From an uncultured Collinsella sp. (GTDB taxonomy: Bacteria > Actinomycetota > Coriobacteriia > Coriobacteriales > Coriobacteriaceae), in assembly GCA_905211615.1 (NCBI GenBank), contig CAJMBB010000027.1, positions 1 through 17,046 of the forward strand: a DNA stretch of 17,046 bases. Direction: 5' to 3'. Position numbers and translations under genes: made by a program. Shown here in pieces: positions 6,527-12,801 of the stretch; the first letter of the stretch is position 1, and every line of letters starts with the position of its first letter. Below the pieces are notes generated by a model that saw only the letters and a program-made list of their open reading frames with translations, made no database searches and was not told where the DNA came from.

Positions 6527-7357
6527 TTACTTCTTACGGCGACGAATGATGTGCTGGTTCGAGACCTTCTTCTTCTTGCGCGTACGAAGGCCCTTCGTCG
6601 GCTTACCCCAGGGGGTAACGGAGGGACGACCAGAGGTGTGGTTCTTGCCCTCGCCACCGCCGTGCGGGTGGTCGACAGGGTTCATGACGGTACCGCGGAC
6701 GGTCGGGCGCACATTCATGTGACGCTTACGGCCGGCCTTGCCGATGACGATGTTGGAGTGATCGGCGTTGCCGACCTCACCGACGGTAGCGCGGCAGGTA
6801 ACGAGGATGCGGCGCATCTCGGAGGAAGGCATACGGACGATAGCGTACTTGCCCTCCTTGCCCATCAGCTGGCAGGAGTTACCGGCGGAACGGGCGATAG
6901 CAGCGCCCTTGCCCGGCTGGAACTCGACGGCGTGGATGAGCGTACCGACGGGGATGTCGGCGAGGGGCAGAGCGTTGCCCGGCTTAATGTCGGCGTCAGA
7001 ACCGGACATGATGGTCTGACCGACCTCGAGGCCCTTGGGGGCCAGGATGTAGCGCTTCTCACCGTCAGCGTAGTGCAGCAGAGCGATGCGAGCGGAACGG
7101 TTCGGATCGTACTCGATCGTGGCAACCTTGGCGGGCACGCCGTCCTTGTTGCGCTTGAAGTCGATCACGCGGTAACGACGCTTCACGCCGCCGCCCTGGT
7201 GGCGGGTGGTGATGCGGCCGTTGTTGTTACGACCGGCCTTCTTGGGCAGGGGCTCGAGAAGAGACTTCTCGGGCTTGGTGCAGGTGATCTCGGAGAAATC
7301 GGAGATCGTCTGCCAACGCCTACCAGCGGAGGTCGGCTTAAGGTGCTTTACAGCCAT
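6527..7357 (-). CDS. rplB: 50S ribosomal protein L2
   Basis: L2 supports the peptidyl-transferase centre and subunit association. The 276-residue protein contains GRNNNGRITTRHQGGGVKR near residue 45 and the functionally critical NPVDHPHGGGEG motif with its conserved His. The start was set at ATG 7355-7357 (MAVKHLKPTSAGRR), with GAAAGGGA as binding site. The frame is open for 25 more codons upstream, but that stretch is the leader region and does not resemble L2. It begins after a 179-nt gap from rplW that holds a hairpin, a repeated motif and a predicted leader fold, so rplB may start its own transcription segment. Confidence 0.97.
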   Translation of the reverse strand: MAVKHLKPTSAGRRWQTISDFSEITCTKPEKSLLEPLPKKAGRNNNGRITTRHQGGGVKRRYRVIDFKRNKDGVPAKVATIEYDPNRSARIALLHYADGEKRYILAPKGLEVGQTIMSGSDADIKPGNALPLADIPVGTLIHAVEFQPGKGAAIARSAGNSCQLMGKEGKYAIVRMPSSEMRRILVTCRATVGEVGNADHSNIVIGKAGRKRHMNVRPTVRGTVMNPVDHPHGGGEGKNHTSGRPSVTPWGKPTKGLRTRKKKKVSNQHIIRRRKK

Positions 7358-7360
7358 TAC

Positions 7361-7428
7361 AATCCCTTTCAATAGGAATCCGTTAGCCATCGCAGACAGG
7401 GATTCGAGGTTCTGCCTCGGGTGCGATG
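7361..7428 (-). promoter_or_regulatory. Predicted leader fold masking the rplB ribosome binding site
   Basis: On the minus strand CATCGCA (7428-7422) pairs with TGCGATG (7394-7388) and encloses the hairpin CGAGG/CCTCG (7419-7415 with 7409-7405, five-base loop). The unpaired AATCCCT (7404-7398) inside is exactly complementary over 7 bp to AGGGATT (7367-7361), the rplB ribosome binding site. Both pairings together make an H-type pseudoknot occluding the start. The pairings are seen directly; the regulatory role is inferred. Confidence 0.5.
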
Positions 7429-7437
7429 ACACCGGAC

Positions 7438-7463
7438 GTATACACGGTTCCGGGCGTGTCCAT
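7438..7463 (-). promoter_or_regulatory. 26-nt motif upstream of rplB, shared with the rplC upstream region
   Basis: On the minus strand it reads ATGGACACGCCC then GGAACCGTGTATAC. 23 of 26 positions equal the element at 9303-9328 (ATGGATACGCCC then GCAGCCGTGTATAC). It ends 80 nt before the rplB start. TATAC could be part of a -10 box, but no convincing -35 at normal spacing was found, so promoter or protein-binding site remain open. Confidence 0.55.
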
Positions 7464-7481
7464 TTTATACACCCAAAACCT

Positions 7482-7519
7482 TGAGCTCTCGCCTCCCCTA
7501 TTTGGGAGGCATGAGCTCA
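7482..7519 (-). terminator. Strong hairpin after rplW (terminator or processing site)
   Basis: TGAGCTC (7482-7488) pairs with GAGCTCA (7513-7519), and inside it GCCTCCC (7491-7497) pairs with GGGAGGC (7504-7510) around a six-base loop. On the minus strand it lies 17 nt beyond the rplW stop and is followed by AAGGTTTTGGG, a weak U run. It could be a partial terminator separating rplC-D-W from rplB onward, or an RNase processing site. Confidence 0.6.
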
Positions 7520-7536
7520 CTCAACAGCAGCAAGTC

Positions 7537-7824
7537 TTAGGCCTGGTTGCCAAAGACCTCGATGGTGTCGCCCTCGGCCAGCGTGACGATGGCCTTCTTC
7601 CAAGAACGGGTCTTGCCGGCGACATAGCGCACGCGCTTGGTCTTGGGCTTGACCGTCAGGGTGTTCACGCGAACGACCTTGACGCCGAAGATCTCCTCGA
7701 CAGCGTCCTTGATCTGATACTTGTTAGCATCCTTGGCGACCTCGAACGTGTACTTGTTCAGCTCCATGCCGGAGAAGGAACGCTCGGACACGATCGGACG
7801 GATGATGATCTCGTGGGCGGTCAT
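7537..7824 (-). CDS. rplW: 50S ribosomal protein L23
   Basis: L23 lies at the exit-tunnel mouth and is the docking site for trigger factor and SRP. The 95-residue protein has the family opening IIIRPIVSERS (6-16) and the core KYTFEVAKDANKYQIKDAVE followed by IFGVKVVRVNTLTVKPK. The start is ATG at 7822-7824, directly following the rplD TAA; its binding site GGAGGTG lies within the end of rplD, so the two are likely coupled. It is followed by a strong hairpin and the rplB leader. Confidence 0.97.
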   Translation of the reverse strand: MTAHEIIIRPIVSERSFSGMELNKYTFEVAKDANKYQIKDAVEEIFGVKVVRVNTLTVKPKTKRVRYVAGKTRSWKKAIVTLAEGDTIEVFGNQA

Positions 7825-8451
7825 TTATGCAAGCACCTCCCCGAAGTGAGCGGCGATGTCGGCGGGCATCAGCACGGCGTTGTTGTTGACGAGATCGTAG
7901 GTGTTGGCCTCGTCGGCAGTGATGATGAACGTCTTGGGAATGTTGCGGAACGACAGGTAGGCGTTGACGTCCTCATCGCGAACGATGATGGTCAGACGCT
8001 TGCCCTCAAGGCCGAGAGCCTTGAGCATGGCGACGGCAGCCTTGGTGGAAGGCTTCTCGAAGCCGTAGTCGTCGACGAGCACGAGCTCGCCATCGGCCAG
8101 CTTGGCGGACAGCGCGGAGCGCATAGCCAGCTTGACCTCCTTGTTGTTCATACGCTTAGCGTAGGAACGGGGCTTGGGGGCGAAGACAACGCCACCGTGA
8201 CGCCACTGGGCAGCACGGATGGAACCCTGGCGGGCACGGCCGGTGCCCTTCTGACGCCAAGGCTTCTTGCCGCCACCGGAAACCTCAGAGCGGCCCTTAG
8301 CGGACTGGGTGCCCTGACGCCAAGAGGCCATCTGGCACTTGACGATGTGGTGCATAACGTGGATGTTCGGCTCGATGCCGTACACCTCAGCGGCGAGCTC
8401 GGCCTCGGCGACCTTCTTGCCCTCGCTGTTCTTTACTTCAAACTTTGCCAT
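7825..8451 (-). CDS. rplD: 50S ribosomal protein L4
   Basis: L4 binds 23S rRNA and reaches into the exit tunnel; in E. coli it represses its own S10 operon. The 208-residue protein shows the extended-loop segment with PWRQKGTGRARQGSIRAAQW and the GGVVFAPKPRSY block, then the C-terminal Rossmann-like domain (LVLVDDYGFEKPSTKAA). The start is ATG at 8449-8451 with GGAGAAC upstream. It follows rplC after 46 nt and touches rplW. No E. coli-type L4 leader was recognised upstream of the operon. Confidence 0.97.
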   Translation of the reverse strand: MAKFEVKNSEGKKVAEAELAAEVYGIEPNIHVMHHIVKCQMASWRQGTQSAKGRSEVSGGGKKPWRQKGTGRARQGSIRAAQWRHGGVVFAPKPRSYAKRMNNKEVKLAMRSALSAKLADGELVLVDDYGFEKPSTKAAVAMLKALGLEGKRLTIIVRDEDVNAYLSFRNIPKTFIITADEANTYDLVNNNAVLMPADIAAHFGEVLA

Positions 8452-8497
8452 TTAAGTGTTCTCCTTGGTATGACGCTGGGCTAAATGGGCTGGGCCC

Positions 8498-9118
8498 TTA
8501 GGCCATACGGATGGCGACGAGACCATTCTTGGCACCCGGGACAGCGCCCTTGACCAAGATGAGGTTCTGCTCGGCATCGATGCGGACAACGGAAAGGTTC
8601 TTGACGGTAACGCGCTCGTTACCCATGTGACCGGCCATCTTAACGCCCCTGAGGACGCGCGCAGGATAGGCGCACTGACCGATAGAACCGGGGTGACGCT
8701 GGAAGTGAGAACCATGCGTCATCGGACCGCGGCGCTGACCCCAGCGCTTGATGCGACCCTGGAAGCCCTTACCCTTGGAGGTACCGATGACGTCGACCTT
8801 CTCGACATCAGCGAAATCAGCGACGGTGACGACCTCGCCGACCTTGTGCTCCTCGCCGTTCTCGACGCGGACCTCACGAAGGAAGCGGACGGGCTCGACG
8901 CCAGCCTTGGCGAAGTGACCAGCCATGGGCTTGTTCACGTTCTTGGCCTTGATGTCGCCGAAACCGATCTGGACGGCGTCGTAGCCGTCGGTTGCCTGAG
9001 TTTTAACCTGCGAGACAGCGCAGGGGCCAGCCTGGATGACCGTGACGGGAACGACGTTGTCGTCCTCGTCCCAAACCTGGGTCATGCCAATCTTGCGGCC
9101 GAGAATCATGCTGATCAA
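8498..9118 (-). CDS. rplC: 50S ribosomal protein L3
   Basis: L3 is an early 50S assembly protein whose loop reaches the peptidyl-transferase centre. The protein shows the N-terminal ILGRKIGMTQVWDE and the internal MTHGSHFQRHPGSIGQ and MAGHMGNERVTVKNL segments. The start is uncertain: TTG at 9118 gives 206 residues and has the weak site GGGA 7 nt upstream; ATG at 9109-9107 would shorten it by three residues but has no better site. It is the first ribosomal gene here; rpsJ, which usually precedes it, is absent from the 457 bp upstream. The weak binding site falls inside a predicted pseudoknot. Confidence 0.95.
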   Translation of the reverse strand: MISMILGRKIGMTQVWDEDDNVVPVTVIQAGPCAVSQVKTQATDGYDAVQIGFGDIKAKNVNKPMAGHFAKAGVEPVRFLREVRVENGEEHKVGEVVTVADFADVEKVDVIGTSKGKGFQGRIKRWGQRRGPMTHGSHFQRHPGSIGQCAYPARVLRGVKMAGHMGNERVTVKNLSVVRIDAEQNLILVKGAVPGAKNGLVAIRMA

Positions 9119-9125
9119 GATATGA

Positions 9126-9190
9126 TCCCAACTCTCGCGTGGTCTTGGGACAATGCGTACACCACCGAGCGTACGCCCCTAGAGGACCAC
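9126..9190 (-). promoter_or_regulatory. Predicted pseudoknot over the rplC ribosome binding site
   Basis: On the minus strand the order is GTGGTC (9190-9185), a hairpin GCGTAC/GTACGC (9176-9171 with 9160-9155), TCCCAA (9150-9145), GACCAC (9144-9139), a seven-base linker and TTGGGA (9131-9126). GTGGTC pairs with GACCAC, and TCCCAA with TTGGGA. The two helices interleave with no bases between them, a classical H-type pseudoknot, and the last arm contains the GGGA in front of the TTG start. The pairings are visible; the function is inferred by analogy to known ribosomal-protein pseudoknot leaders. Confidence 0.5.
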
Positions 9191-9302
9191 TACTTACACG
9201 ACGTGCTCCCCAGCCTTGTATTTCGCCCGGACTACCTGACAACCCTATTAAGCAGGCATTTTGTCCAGCCAGAATACTCCCCTGGTTTCACACAGCTGTT
9301 TA

Positions 9303-9328
9303 GTATACACGGCTGCGGGCGTATCCAT
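9303..9328 (-). promoter_or_regulatory. 26-nt motif upstream of rplC with possible -10 box
   Basis: This is the partner of the element at 7438-7463, with 23 of 26 positions identical. On the minus strand it runs into TATACT (9307-9302), a good -10 candidate that would give a leader of roughly 180 nt before rplC. No good -35 was found at 16-18 bp spacing, so the upstream part of the motif may bind an activator. Confidence 0.55.
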
Positions 9329-9370
9329 CGAGATTCATATTTCACTCACATTGTTTACGCAGGTAAAGTG

Positions 9371-9545
9371 CGTGGCGTTCCCAGTGTGCGGCGGAGGGGG
9401 CGGGCCTGAGACATATTAAGGTTGTCGCGAGTTCCGCACGAACAGGAGAGCACTTAATGTGCTCTCCGTCGTGAGCAGGACTGTAGAGCAGCAACCTTAA
9501 TATGTCTCAGGCCCGCCCCCTCCGCCGCACACTGGGAACGCCACG
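9371..9545. repeat. 175-bp palindromic element with 54-bp perfect inverted arms
   Basis: Bases 9371-9424 and 9492-9545 are exact reverse complements over 54 bp, with G-T wobbles just outside and inside. The 67-bp centre holds a second hairpin: GGAGAGCAC (9445-9453) with GTGCTCTCC (9459-9467), loop TTAAT, extended by CACGA (9437-9441) with TCGTG (9469-9473). It lies 30 bp past the histidine phosphatase stop and 43 bp upstream of the rplC promoter motif. Neither end has a clean U run, so it is not a simple terminator. No coding capacity or target-site duplication was found. It may be a MITE-like element, a transcription barrier or an RNase III substrate. Confidence 0.85.
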
Positions 9546-9575
9546 TTGATGTCTGCTAAACCTTGCTCGCTCAGG

Positions 9576-10202
9576 CTAATGACTTTGTTGGGGGTCCACT
9601 ATTTGCTGGAGGGTGAACTTACATTGATGAGGCTCGCCTTCTGCTTGTGGCTTTGCCTCATCGAAATTGAAGATCATGATGGCGCAGTTGGGGAGTTTTG
9701 CTGGGAGCTCGAAGCCCTCTGGAGCTGCAGCCTTGATGAATTGGCGGCTGGCGCTGCCGTGGCTTACTGCTAGGAGGGTTTCGATGGCCTCGGAGCCCAT
9801 GAGATTGGTGAGGGTGCCTACCATGCGTTCTTGCAGCGCGCGGCTTCCTTCTCCTCCGAAGGGGACCAGGTCCTCGCCCGGATCCCAGACGTCGGTTGGT
9901 AGCGCATCGTGGGGGCCCTCTTCGAAGGAGCCGTAGCAGCGCTCGATGATGCCTTCGCAGGGGTCGACGGCAGCGTCCGGGCCGAGGAGTTCGGTTGCGA
10001 CGAGCCTTGCCGTGTCCATGGCTCGGCCTAAGGGTGAAGAAACCACTTTGTCGGGTACGACGTCGTGGGCTTTGAGCCATGCGGCTGCCATCCCGGCTTG
10101 CTGACGGCCCAAATCGGTGAGCGGTGAATCGCAGCGACCCTGGACCAGCTTTTTGACGTTGAACTCAGTTTGACCGTGGCGGAGTAGATATAGACGCTTC
10201 AT
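9576..10202 (-). CDS. Histidine phosphatase (phosphoglycerate-mutase-like) family protein
   Basis: A 208-residue cytoplasmic enzyme of the phosphoglycerate mutase/acid phosphatase superfamily. The phosphohistidine motif LRHGQTEFN (7-15) places the catalytic His at residue 9. Supporting residues are Arg8, Arg60 in SSPLGRAMDTA, Glu87 in IIERCYGSFEEG, and the second His (148) in AVSHGSASRQF. The lack of the longer insertions of true 2,3-bisphosphoglycerate-dependent mutase suggests a broad-specificity phosphatase; the substrate is unknown. The start is ATG 10200-10202 with AGGGGAG upstream. It lies 39 nt after the cation transporter gene and is probably co-transcribed. A large palindromic element follows its stop. 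Confidence 0.9.
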   Translation of the reverse strand: MKRLYLLRHGQTEFNVKKLVQGRCDSPLTDLGRQQAGMAAAWLKAHDVVPDKVVSSPLGRAMDTARLVATELLGPDAAVDPCEGIIERCYGSFEEGPHDALPTDVWDPGEDLVPFGGEGSRALQERMVGTLTNLMGSEAIETLLAVSHGSASRQFIKAAAPEGFELPAKLPNCAIMIFNFDEAKPQAEGEPHQCKFTLQQIVDPQQSH

Positions 10203-10241
10203 GCTCTCCCCTTCTGTATACCTAGCTTTGCCGGTGCAACC

Positions 10242-11396
10242 CTACTCGTGGGTATGTCCTACGTAGTCTTCGTCGATCGTGATTTTGGCGACCGACTTGG
10301 GGTATTCCGATTCGACCCGTTGTGCCAGCGCGTGCCTTAAGTCTTCGGCACTCATCTGCAGATCCGAGGGTCGCACGCAGTCAAAGATCACGTTGGTGTG
10401 CGTAGGACCCGGCACACAGCGCAGATCGTGAATTGTAAGACGGCTATCGATCTGTTGAGCCATGGCGTTGATGCGCAAACGCATGCTTGCCAGCTTGGGG
10501 TCATCGGTCACGATGGGATCGTAATGGAGCGTAACGATCATGCCGTCTTCGTTCCTAAACGCCTGCTCGATGTTATCGAGCGTGTCATGGCTTTCCAGAG
10601 GGCTGGCCTCGGCTGCCATCTCGGCGTGAGCGCTTGCGAACTTCCTGCCCGGGCCGTAATCGTGAACCATCAGATCGTGAACGCCCAAAACGCCGGGATA
10701 GCTCATGATCTTGTCTCGAATGTGCTTGACCAGCTTAGGATCGGGCGTCTGGCCCAAAAGCGGGCTCACCGTATCCTGGATGAGTTCAAAACCGCTCCAG
10801 CCAATATAGGCACCAACGGCAAGGCCGACCCAAGCGTCAAGGTTGATGCCCGTCACCTGCGAAACAATTGCGCACGCCAGTACGGCGCCCGTGGCAAGAA
10901 CATCGTTCTTGGAATCCTGCGCGGTCGCATGCAGCGTCTCGGACTCAATGCGATCGCCGAGCTTTTGGTTGAGGGCCGCCATCCAGAGCTTTACGACCAT
11001 CGAAAGCACTAGAACTGCCACCAGGGCAAGCGAGAACTCGACAGGTTCGGGGTGGATGACGCGCTCGACCGAGGACTTCACCAGCTCAACGCCAATCAAC
11101 AGCACGAGTGCCGCCACGACCAGACCCGAGAGATACTCGTAGCGACCGTGGCCGTAAGGATGCTCGGGGTCGGCCGGCTTGCTCGCCAGCTTAAAGCCCA
11201 GCACGCTCACGATATTCGAGCTGGCATCGGACAGGTTGTTCATGGCATCCGCCACAATCGAAACCGATCCCGAAACCACACCAATGGCACCCTTCGCAGC
11301 ACAAAGTGCAACATTGGCGACAATACACACCATGCCCGCTAACGTGCCCACACGCGCACGATCGCCCTGTGCGCGCCTAACAATCCACTCGACCAT
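10242..11396 (-). CDS. Cation diffusion facilitator family transporter, possibly Mn2+/Fe2+
   Basis: A 384-residue inner-membrane metal/H+ antiporter. The N-terminal half contains about six hydrophobic segments (residues roughly 18-205); the C-terminal cytoplasmic domain (about 215-384) includes a metallochaperone-like fold and a longer tail than usual. The metal-site residues are ADAMNNLSD in TM2 (Asn53 and Asp57) and QDSKND in TM5 (Asp161 and Asp165). The Zn-type members of this family usually have HxxxD at the TM2 and TM5 positions; the N/DxxxD pattern here fits the Mn or Fe branch better (inference). The start is ATG 11394-11396; the purine-rich GGGGGCGG lies upstream. It probably heads a unit with the histidine phosphatase. 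Confidence 0.9.
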   Translation of the reverse strand: MVEWIVRRAQGDRARVGTLAGMVCIVANVALCAAKGAIGVVSGSVSIVADAMNNLSDASSNIVSVLGFKLASKPADPEHPYGHGRYEYLSGLVVAALVLLIGVELVKSSVERVIHPEPVEFSLALVAVLVLSMVVKLWMAALNQKLGDRIESETLHATAQDSKNDVLATGAVLACAIVSQVTGINLDAWVGLAVGAYIGWSGFELIQDTVSPLLGQTPDPKLVKHIRDKIMSYPGVLGVHDLMVHDYGPGRKFASAHAEMAAEASPLESHDTLDNIEQAFRNEDGMIVTLHYDPIVTDDPKLASMRLRINAMAQQIDSRLTIHDLRCVPGPTHTNVIFDCVRPSDLQMSAEDLRHALAQRVESEYPKSVAKITIDEDYVGHTHE

Positions 11397-11475
11397 CTAC
11401 ATCCGCCCCCACGGTACTACCTATATATCTATTGCTTGACCGGATTGTAGTGTAGCCACTTTGTCCCCCAGATAC

Positions 11476-11508
11476 AAAAAGGCCGCAGCCCACACGGGCC
11501 GCGGCCTT
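11476..11508 (-). terminator. Terminator of the fab/acc-PTS operon
   Basis: AAGGCCGCAGCCC pairs with GGGC(C)GCGGCCTT across 11479-11508, and on the minus strand the stem is followed by five T (11480-11476). A second stem-loop lies between it and the gene: CGACAAAGG with CC(T)TTTGTCG, about 11515-11540. Together they close the transcription unit ending with the EIIC gene. Confidence 0.85.
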
Positions 11509-11546
11509 GGAACACGACAAAGGGATCGTCCTTTTGTCGCACTGGT

Positions 11547-12761
11547 TTATGCGCTTACTTCAGCAGCGCTCGCCACTGTTTCGGGCGAATCGGCTCCGTC
11601 CCCCGTCGTCTGCTCCTTCGCCGGCACCACGCCAAAGCAGTAGCTCAGCGCCGCAGACACCGCAAATGCCACACCGCCGGCAGCACAGCACCATAACAGG
11701 TTCGAGATGCCGCCCGTGGCAAAACCAATGACCATGAGGACATTCGTCATACCGATGGTATAGGCCGTAACGTGGCCCACGGCCGCAACAAGGCCTCCGA
11801 CGGCGCCGCCAATGGCCATGCACGTCAGGCACCTGCCATATTTAAAGCCGCAACCGTACAGCGCCGGCTCACTTACGCCACCAAGCACGCCCGAGATCGA
11901 ATAGCCCAGCATGAGCGCCTTCTCGTCCTTATCCGCAACGCGGAGCGACGCACCAAAGGGCATGCCCCAAACGGCAAACGTTGCCATCGTCGCGGCGATC
12001 AGAATGCACGAATCCGTTCCCACACTCATAAACTGCGCATAGGCGAGCGATAGGACAACGTTGCTGATGCCCGCAATCTTAAGGAACTCCCAACCCGCGG
12101 CAAGCCCCATGAGCGTAAGCAGCGACACGATGCCACCGGAATTGCCAAGCATAAACATAAGCTGGCCCAACAGCATGCCCAGATAGCTGCCCGCCGGCGC
12201 CGTAATGCACAGCGAAACCGGAACCATGACAAGCATGGTCGCAAACGGAACGAACGAAAACGCCACAGCCTTGGGGATAACGCGTTGGAAGAAACACTCC
12301 ACTCGCCATAGCACGGGCACCGAGATAAGAACCGGAATAACAGTCGTCGTGTAATCGTTGACCGGCGCGGGGAGCAGCCCGTACACGGAAGCCATCGATG
12401 CCCCCGTCGTCGATGCGGCATCGACGAGCTTAAGCAGATCGGGCGCAATCAATACACCGCCCAGCATCATGCCCAGCTGCTCCGAGCAACCGAGCTGGCG
12501 GGCGGCCGCCCAACCAAGATAGATGGGCAAAAAGTAGTAGCCGGCGTTATAGAGCCAACTGTAGAACAGGCGATAGATTTCGGAATCGGCAGACCACAGG
12601 CCCAGCATGCCTTCGCCCATAATGACGGCGACGGTGCGGAACAACGCCGCGCAGACAATAAACGGCAGCGCCGACATCATGCTTTTGGACAGATAGTCCA
12701 CCACGGCCATGGCGTTTGATGAAACCGACGTTGTAAACGAGGTGTTAGAAACTTGTGGCAT
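11547..12761 (-). CDS. PTS transporter subunit EIIC, beta-glucoside/sucrose/trehalose-type, stand-alone
   Basis: An integral membrane permease domain of the sugar phosphotransferase system, 404 residues. Family marks are AGYYFLPIYLGWAAARQLG (73-91), YTTTVIPVLISVPVLWRVE (137-155) and GVSEPALYG (295-303), with about ten hydrophobic segments. No EIIB cysteine domain or EIIA domain is fused, so it needs partners from elsewhere. The substrate-binding region around 215-240 does not show the GMHH-like motif I expect in typical beta-glucoside permeases, so its sugar may differ. The start was set at ATG 12759-12761 with GGGAAAGG upstream; the frame stays open further but overlaps accDA and reads as non-native protein. 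It begins 40 nt after accDA, an unusual place for a sugar permease. Confidence 0.85.
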   Translation of the reverse strand: MPQVSNTSFTTSVSSNAMAVVDYLSKSMMSALPFIVCAALFRTVAVIMGEGMLGLWSADSEIYRLFYSWLYNAGYYFLPIYLGWAAARQLGCSEQLGMMLGGVLIAPDLLKLVDAASTTGASMASVYGLLPAPVNDYTTTVIPVLISVPVLWRVECFFQRVIPKAVAFSFVPFATMLVMVPVSLCITAPAGSYLGMLLGQLMFMLGNSGGIVSLLTLMGLAAGWEFLKIAGISNVVLSLAYAQFMSVGTDSCILIAATMATFAVWGMPFGASLRVADKDEKALMLGYSISGVLGGVSEPALYGCGFKYGRCLTCMAIGGAVGGLVAAVGHVTAYTIGMTNVLMVIGFATGGISNLLWCCAAGGVAFAVSAALSYCFGVVPAKEQTTGDGADSPETVASAAEVSA

Positions 12762-12801
12762 GAAACGCCTTTCCCAATGTGGCATGCGGACCATCCCCTT
12801 G

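Noticed and set aside
9371..9545. Invertible promoter switch
   Set aside because: The centre is itself nearly palindromic, so inversion would alter little, and no recombinase gene is present in the window. Kept only as an inverted repeat of unknown role.
9119..9575. A hidden rpsJ gene upstream of rplC
   Set aside because: I read all minus frames for S10-like sequence and found none; the stretch is occupied by leader pairings, the 26-nt motif and the long palindrome.
9546..9773. 75-codon plus-strand frame overlapping the histidine phosphatase end
   Set aside because: It is opposite the conserved phosphatase gene, has no convincing binding site and no recognisable family.
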